Source: Chimonanthus salicifolius (Eukaryota; Streptophyta; Magnoliopsida; Laurales; Calycanthaceae). From it: DNA of 64,000 nt. The DNA lies in assembly GCA_013350335.1 (NCBI GenBank), contig CM023540.1:558001-622000 (forward strand), read 5' to 3'. The translations under genes were made by a program, and so were the position numbers. Every line of letters starts with the position of its first letter. The first letter of the stretch is position 1. The notes under the pieces are model-generated. The model had not been told where the DNA came from, did not search any database, and worked only from the letters and a program-made list of their open reading frames with translations. Shown here one piece after another: positions 58,801-64,000 of this stretch.

Positions 58801-59037
58801 TTAAATACGAGATAATAATTCTAATTCTTCATTCAATCTATTACAATACTCTCTGATTTGATTACACAAACGTACTAACATAGATCCTCTAATAGTTTGA
58901 ACACGGATAACAAGATACCCTCCTACAGCTATATTTTCATCAATTTGTCTGATAGCATTTTCTAATCTTCTAAGCTGGTTTTCACGTCGTCTTAGATCAC
59001 GCAATAATTCTTCTCTCCTAATAGAACGAGGTGGCAT
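58801..59037 (-). CDS. Small ORF 2 of the pararetrovirus (78 aa), intact
   Basis: The product starts MPPRSIRREELLRDLRRRE and ends LELLSRI. It is rich in Arg, Glu and Leu with heptad-like spacing, so probably a coiled coil. The start lies one base after the stop of small ORF 1. This is the intact version of the frameshifted copy at 31115. Analogous small proteins of badnaviruses are virion-associated, but no family match is claimed. Bases 58542-58800, before the movement protein, hold no visible gene. Confidence 0.65.
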   Translation of the reverse strand: MPPRSIRREELLRDLRRRENQLRRLENAIRQIDENIAVGGYLVIRVQTIRGSMLVRLCNQIREYCNRLNEELELLSRI

Positions 59038-59038
59038 C

Positions 59039-59269
59039 TCAGAAAGCCATAGCTTGTAGTTTTGATTCAGTTTCGAATTTATCTAGTTGGAAGACAGCAT
59101 AAGAACGCATTAAGACAACCCTTCTCCTTTCAAAGTAATGATGGCGAGGATTATTTCTGTGGGTGCAGATTTGCAAATGTCTTCTTATATTGTCTAACAA
59201 GAATTCAATTTTTCGTAATATCTGAACATCATCATAATATCTCCTAAGCGGAGCAAGACGAATAGACAT
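59039..59269 (-). CDS. Small ORF 1 of the pararetrovirus (76 aa), intact
   Basis: The product starts MSIRLAPLRRYYDDVQ and ends KLQAMAF. It is the same length as the copy at 30883-31113 and differs by scattered residues, with the CTHRNNPRHH stretch conserved. It is basic, with no signal peptide or membrane segment. Confidence 0.65.
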   Translation of the reverse strand: MSIRLAPLRRYYDDVQILRKIEFLLDNIRRHLQICTHRNNPRHHYFERRRVVLMRSYAVFQLDKFETESKLQAMAF

Positions 59270-59472
59270 ATTCTAGCAAAAGAAACAACATTATTAGATA
59301 ATAACAAACTTATATTATCAAACTCATAAAAACTTTACTTACAGAAGATTGTACAGGACTTCAAACTCTAGCACACTTTAAACTTCAAACTCACACTCAC
59401 ACTCACACTTATATTTTACAATTTTGGTCTAATGATCTATCTCCTTCCATCTCCAAAGGAAACCCCCTGCTC

Positions 59473-59480
59473 CTTATATA
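59473..59480 (-). promoter_or_regulatory. TATA box of the pararetroviral promoter, segment G
   Basis: The reverse complement reads TATATAAG in the context ATTTATATAAGGAGC, as in segment E. Small ORF 1 starts about 200 bases downstream on the minus strand. Confidence 0.72.
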
Positions 59481-60044
59481 AATGGAGCATACAAAAGATC
59501 CCTCCTCTCATCCGACCATGAGAGGACTTAAACAATAGAAAAAAGAATGATTCCCCACACAAATTTCCAAACACATTTTTCAAAGGTTGATGGGCAAGGT
59601 ACATGAGGTGGAATATCTTTATGCCACATGGAAAACATAAGATAAACATACCCCCACAACTTTATCAACTCTTGACATTTGGCAATAAAGCACCCCTACA
59701 ACATTTACAAACCCAACACCTTTATTTACAAATGGCATCACAAGAGGCAGCCCCTACCAACTTAATTTATAAGTGGCAACTTAAAAGGCAGCCCCTACCA
59801 ACAAAATATATTCTCTGTTGGCTAGATGACAACTTTTCTTCAAATCAAACCTTGATATTATGCTAGCTTGTCTTCTCAGCAATGATAGCTAGCAACTTTT
59901 CTTCTCAAGCATCATTTTGAATGAAGACACCATTTCTTCTATGCAAGACACCTACAAGAAGATATTAATTGTACAACAAGCATTGATGGGACTACTTTTC
60001 TTCATACTAGCCATATACCCCCACCAAAAGAGATGAGTCCACTG
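59481..60044 (-). promoter_or_regulatory. Leader of segment G (variant type)
   Basis: The region between the PBS and the TATA box has no convincing gene. It differs from the segment E leader in most of its sequence and contains two copies, 46 bases apart, of a GGCAGCCCCTACCAAC word (near 59746 and 59792). The G-rich GGTGGGGGTATATGG stretch next to the PBS is shared. Confidence 0.65.
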
Positions 60045-60056
60045 GCTCTGATACCA
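60045..60056 (-). promoter_or_regulatory. tRNA-Met primer-binding site, segment G
   Basis: The reverse complement is TGGTATCAGAGC. It lies 29 bases after the ORF-C stop on the minus strand, with a shorter tail than in segment E. Confidence 0.85.
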
Positions 60057-60085
60057 ATTACTGCAGGATCAGGAATCATCTCAAA

Positions 60086-61405
60086 TTACATCTTCTTTTT
60101 CATTAATTCTTTTGCTTTAGCAGAATTTTTGTGGAATAATTCAGCTAACCGAGATTCCTTTTCGACTTCTTTTCTTTTCCTTTCTCTTTTGCTGAAGAGT
60201 ACCAAAATTTTCCACCACGAAGATATTCTGTAACTGAGCCATCAGGATTAACATGAGAATCAGGGTCCCATCGAGGATGGAGATCTTCAAGAGGCACAAC
60301 TTCATCATCAAGATTTTCTTCTAGATCGTGATTACCTATCCCAATCATGATCACCAACTTTTTTCTTTGGGAGATATTCTTCTAAAATTTGTTTAATCTT
60401 TTCTTCAAAATTGACGGAGTCAACAGACACGTCCATCGGCTCAGAAGATTTTTCTTGAGCAATTTCTTTCGCAATCTTTTTGGCCAAGAGATGAGCCATG
60501 AGCATTTCATTCTCAAAAGGCTTTTCTTCAGGAAGAGGAATTTCTTCTTTAACAGGAGAAGAGATTTGATTCAAAATTCTCTCATAAGTATCATTTTCAA
60601 TCTTAGGCCACCACTTTTGGTAAAAAGTCTGATAAAGAGATGGTAAACCATATAAGTCCTTTTTTACTTCAAACTTCCATTGGAAAATATAAGGGATATG
60701 AAATTTAGCAAAGAAGCGAAGCATATTGATGGCTTCACATGGAACCTTTTCTTCAACCTGAGAGAACTTAATAAACAAATAACGAAAATTATCAGGAAGG
60801 ATTTTCTGAGAAGCACCATAATATGATCACCAGGTGAAGAGAAACCAGGATGGGAAATTACGATGAATAGGAGTGACATCAGGGCTTTCTTCTTTGAATC
60901 TGATGAACCAGGAATGATTATACTAGCGATTTTGCCACATCAAAGCAAATTTCCAGGCATCAATATAATCCCAATAATTAAAGAACTCAGTAGAATTGTA
61001 TAATTGGACTGGTTTTGTCATGTACAAGGGACCATCCCAATCTTCCTCAGTAAGGATTTTGAGAATAGTGAATTTTGAATAAGTGATGATACCATTTGCA
61101 TTCTTATTGTGGAAGATGAGGACACTTTTCGTCTGATGCAAAATATTGAGATACCAATCTCTGGTTTTTCTTTTATCAGGGGAATGATAATGAAGCCCCT
61201 TGCCAAAGAGAAAATAAACATTATCTTCTACAGATCTTTTTTCCATAAGACAATCTCAAGTAACAAAAATTCTGTTACCAGTGTAAAGATATAATTTTGA
61301 TTGACTTGGGTCTTTTGTTGGAGTAAAACCCTTTTGGCTTTCTTCTTGATCTGCCAATTTCTCATTCCCTTTTTTCTTCATGAACGGGGAAGAACTACTT
61401 GCCAT
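60086..61405 (-). pseudogene. ORF-C, segment G, full length but broken
   Basis: The ATG at 61405 overlaps the RNase H stop by 11 bases and the stop is the TAA at 60086-60088, giving a span of 440 codons. The product begins MASSSSPFMKKKG; the core blocks are in frames 61246-60923 and 60778-60332, and the C-terminal block in 60357-60145. Breaks include TGACAA-type stops near 61256, a TAG near 60928, a TGA in the FTWW region near 60828, and a frameshift in the DHDWD block near 60340. The C-terminus ends KKKM instead of KRKL. Confidence 0.8.
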
Positions 61406-61973
61406 TTTGTTGTCCCTGAAGAAATTCTCTAGTAAGAAAGTTAGGGAGAGAGTTAGCATTTCCATTAATAAATTCAATCTTAAATTCAAAAACTGATAAA
61501 ATGGCTTGTCATCTAGCAAATATTTGCTTAGAGACAAGATTTTTGACATCTTTTTCCAGAATTTCTTTTGCTGCTTTAGCATCAACTCTGATCAGAAATT
61601 CTTTATTCAATAAATCATGTTGGAACTTTGTCACATAGATAACTATGGCAGGAACTTCCTTTTTGATGGTTGAATATTTCTTTTGTGCTTCATTCCATAA
61701 TCCAGAATTAAATCTTATTAATTCTTCTTTTGAGTCTTTTTGTTGTAAGAGGATTCCACCATATCTGACATCAGAGGCATCAGTTTGAACTATTTTGAAA
61801 GCTTCTGGGTCAGATGAACATCTACAAGGAAGATTTTTAACTCTTTCTTTAATCTTTTTCACTGCATTAGTATGATGGATAGACCATTCCTGAGGATTTT
61901 TCTTTAACCTTTCTTGGAGAAGTTTTCTATCTTTTGCCAAATCTTGATAGAAAACCCAACATAATTTAGACAT
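61395..61973 (-). pseudogene. RNase H domain, segment G
   Basis: The domain has QTDASDVRYGG, KKEVPAIVIYV (a Leu changed to Pro) and IRVDAKAAKEIL. The frame stops at 61509, where the Trp in FARWQAI has become TGA. The end of the domain (LPDFLTRE-type) lies beyond and finishes at the TAG 61395-61397. Confidence 0.82.
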
Positions 61974-62707
61974 CCAAGAAATCTTTGTAGCATATTTTTA
62001 TCCTTAGTTTCATCTGGAAATTTATCAGCAAATTGAATAACTCTATTAGTTGGAGTTATTTTTCTGTCTTGGATCTCAAATCCTAAGAACCTGATTTTCT
62101 GCTGAAAGAGATTCATTTTTCTTTTCGATAAAGCCAATCCATTTTCTTTTATGACTATTTTGAAAATACCCAAGTGTTTCCAATGTTGTAACAAAGATTC
62201 TGAAAAGATAAGAATATCATCAATGTAAACAATGGCAAACTGGGTGTAAGATGAGAAAATATTATTCATAATATTTTGAAATTCAGACGGAGCATTTTTC
62301 AATCCAAAAGGCATAACATTCCATTCATAATGTCCCATTGGAACAGTGAATGCAGTTTTATATCTATCTTCTTCTTTTATCTGAGTCTGCCAAAATCCTG
62401 ATTTTAAGTCAAATTTTGAGAATATTTTGGCATTGTTTAATCTGTTTAGCAAATCCTGAGTATTAGGCAAAGGATATCTAATAGATTGAAGAACTTTGTT
62501 TAAAGGTTTATAATTGATTACCAATCTTGGAACTCCTTTTTCAATTTCAGCGGCCTTTTCAATATAAAATGCCTTACAGCTCCAAAGGGATTTGCTTTTT
62601 CTAATTAATCCTTTCTTCAGAAGATCATTGATTTCTTCTTGGCAAAGTTTCAAATGGGACAGCATCCATTTGAGATGGACGAGCTTTAGTAGGAATATCC
62701 TTTTCAT
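61904..62707 (-). pseudogene. Reverse transcriptase domain, segment G, active site intact
   Basis: This 267-residue frame is the most complete RT in the window. In order it has EEINDLLKKGLI, PRLVINYKPLNKVL, SKFDLKSGFWQ, MPFGLKNAPS, the catalytic YIDDILIFSE (near 62220), FLGFEIQDRKITPT and FLGCLNYVGF. The first residues (MKRIFLLKLVHLKWM) are out of frame, caused by one extra base near 62658 relative to the other copies. At its end a base is missing near 61953, which passes the reading to the RNase H frame. Confidence 0.88.
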
Positions 62708-63720
62708 TAAAATCTTTTACATATGGTAATCCTACTATGTGTCTTTTTCTATTCCAAAAGGCTGAAGGTAATTCAGAACAACATTCTTCTTCAATCTGTT
62801 TGGTGAATTCTTCTAATTTTGTTTTAAATTCTTTTTTCTTTAATTCTTTTGTCATTTGGACACATTTAATTTCATTTTTTAATCCATTTATGTAATTTTC
62901 TCTTGTGGCAATAACCTGATTTATCCTTTGGATTTTCGTCTCACAAGGATCATCTATAAAATCAAGATTTACTTCAATCCCTTTGATGTTTGTAGAAATT
63001 CCTTTTGTTGTTACAGAAAAAGGTTGGATTTGAAGAATAAACGGAGATCCAAGAAGTACATCATTAACAATATCTTTTGAAATAATAAAGGGTGAAGTAA
63101 CACAGACTCCTTTCATGCAAACATGAACATTTGGGATTTTTCTTTCTATGGAAATAGTCGTTCCATTAGCAGCAGAAACAAACTGCTTTGATTCACTCGT
63201 AAATTCAATAGGAACAATTCCAAGTCTGATAACATTTAAGTCAGCACCAGTGTCAATTATGGCATTAACAATCTTTTCAAAGTTTTTTATTTTTATTTTT
63301 ACCTGAACTCTCCACTGTTGGTAAATACATTTTGTAGGAATTACACCAGTAGAGATTTTGCTAATTTCTCCTTTAATTCTTTGGACAAATTTTTCTTCAT
63401 CATATTTTTCAATAGCACCATCATTTTCTAACCAAGTTAACCTTTCATCAAGCTCATTTTGTTTTTTGGTTAACTCTATCTTTAATTCACGGAGTTCTCT
63501 CTTCTGATCATTTAATTCTCTTTGTAAGTCTGAGAGAGTTAAGGGTTTATTTATGGTATGAATTTTTTCTGCCCTATTCATAAGGTCAATCATGGAATAG
63601 GTTGGTGTATGAAATGTTTCTTTCTCCTTTATCCTTTTTGGATAATATGGTGTTTTATTATCATTTTCATTTTCTTCAAAGGAAATTTTTTGTTGTGAAC
63701 TTTCTCTTTCTTCTATACAA
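62658..63720 (-). pseudogene. Protease domain and upstream linker, segment G
   Basis: The frame 63749-62625 is open for 374 residues. Its first 11 or so residues come from a fused leader scrap, so the start at 63749 is artificial. It then has the coiled-coil-like LQRELNDQKREL, a WLENDGAIEKYDEEKF linker, the intact protease motif IIDTGADLNVI near 63250, VHVCMKGVCVTSPFI, LLGSPFI and SAFWNRKRHIVGLPY. The frame leaves the RT frame at the one-base insertion near 62658. Confidence 0.85.
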
Positions 63721-64000
63721 TCAACATTGATGGGACTACTTTTCTTCATACTATCTATATACCCCCACCAAAAGAGATGAGTCCACTGGCTCTGATACCA
63801 ATTACTGCAGGATCAGGAATCATCTCAAATTACATCTTCTTTTTCATTAATTCTTTTGCTTTAGCAGAATTTTTGCGGAATAATTCAGCTAAAGCAAAAG
63901 AATTAATCAAAAAGAAGATGTAATTTGAGATGATTCCTGATCCTGCAGTAATTGGTATCAGAGCCAGTGGACTCATCTCTTTTGGTGGGGGTATATGGCT
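63721..64000. repeat. Inverted repeat of viral tail, PBS and leader at the right edge
   Basis: Bases 63721 to about 63876 are minus-strand leader, PBS (63789-63800) and ORF-C end. Bases about 63877-64000 are the same features on the plus strand, with the PBS at 63953-63964. The arms, about 63757-63865 and 63888-63996, are near-perfect reverse complements of some 109 bp around a spacer of 22 bp centred at 63876. It is a scrap of the segment G variant, followed by the start of another plus-strand copy (segment H) that leaves the window. Confidence 0.9.

Larger units (their letters stand above)
57889..63720 (-). mobile_element. Endogenous pararetrovirus segment G (best-preserved enzymes)
   Basis: On the minus strand the copy runs from the region before the protease (63720) through protease, RT, RNase H, ORF-C, PBS, leader, TATA box, two small ORFs and into the movement protein, where array R3 cuts it at 57888. 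Protease and RT active sites are intact. Its leader and ORF-C end differ from segments A, B, D and E, which marks a second viral variant. Confidence 0.88.

Overview
The window is a repeat-dominated, heterochromatin-like stretch of a flowering-plant nuclear genome. Two things show this: several decayed copies of a plant pararetrovirus (Caulimoviridae) integrated in the chromosome, and Ty3/gypsy LTR retrotransposons of the chromovirus (Tekay/Del-like) type nested inside them. I saw no host protein gene, tRNA, rRNA or CRISPR array. The species cannot be named from the sequence.

The viral copies share one gene order, pieced together by comparing them: a tRNA-Met primer-binding site (PBS), a leader, a TATA box, two small ORFs (about 76 and 78 codons), one polyprotein (movement protein, coat protein with zinc knuckle, aspartic protease, reverse transcriptase, RNase H), and a further ORF of about 440 codons, here called ORF-C, whose ATG overlaps the RNase H stop by 11 bases. 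By arithmetic the source genome was about 8.4-8.6 kb. Every copy is broken by frameshifts, nonsense codons, deletions or insertions. The genus is uncertain (petuvirus-like or one of the endogenous-only genera).

Layout: segment A(+) 1-713, mosaic scraps 713-920, repeat array R1 921-2957, segment B(-) 2958-12538 holding a minus-strand solo LTR (8466-11636), segment C(+) 12539-14013, array R2 14014-16028, segment D(-) 16029-29655 holding a 9.1-kb non-autonomous LTR element (16841-25945), segment E(+) 29656-33178, an antisense LTR fragment (33179-33702 and 46397-47474) itself split by a 12.7-kb Tekay-like element (33703-46396), segment F(+) 47475-53264, array R3 53265-57888, segment G(-) 57889-63720, and an inverted-repeat end (63721-64000).

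The striking structure is a module used three times: a plus-strand viral copy ending in or near ORF-C, then a 9-bp minisatellite array (Leu-Asp-Lys/Glu if translated), then a minus-strand viral copy. The arrays have higher-order periods (198 bp in R1 and R2, about 1.77 kb in R3), and R1 and R3 switch strand internally. Other observations are a probable non-autonomous/autonomous retrotransposon pair with the same primer-proximal region and the same pol 3' end, many perfect hairpins in the Tekay LTRs, a conserved block inside otherwise different LTRs, and an uncharacterised zinc-knuckle ORF carried by the non-autonomous element.
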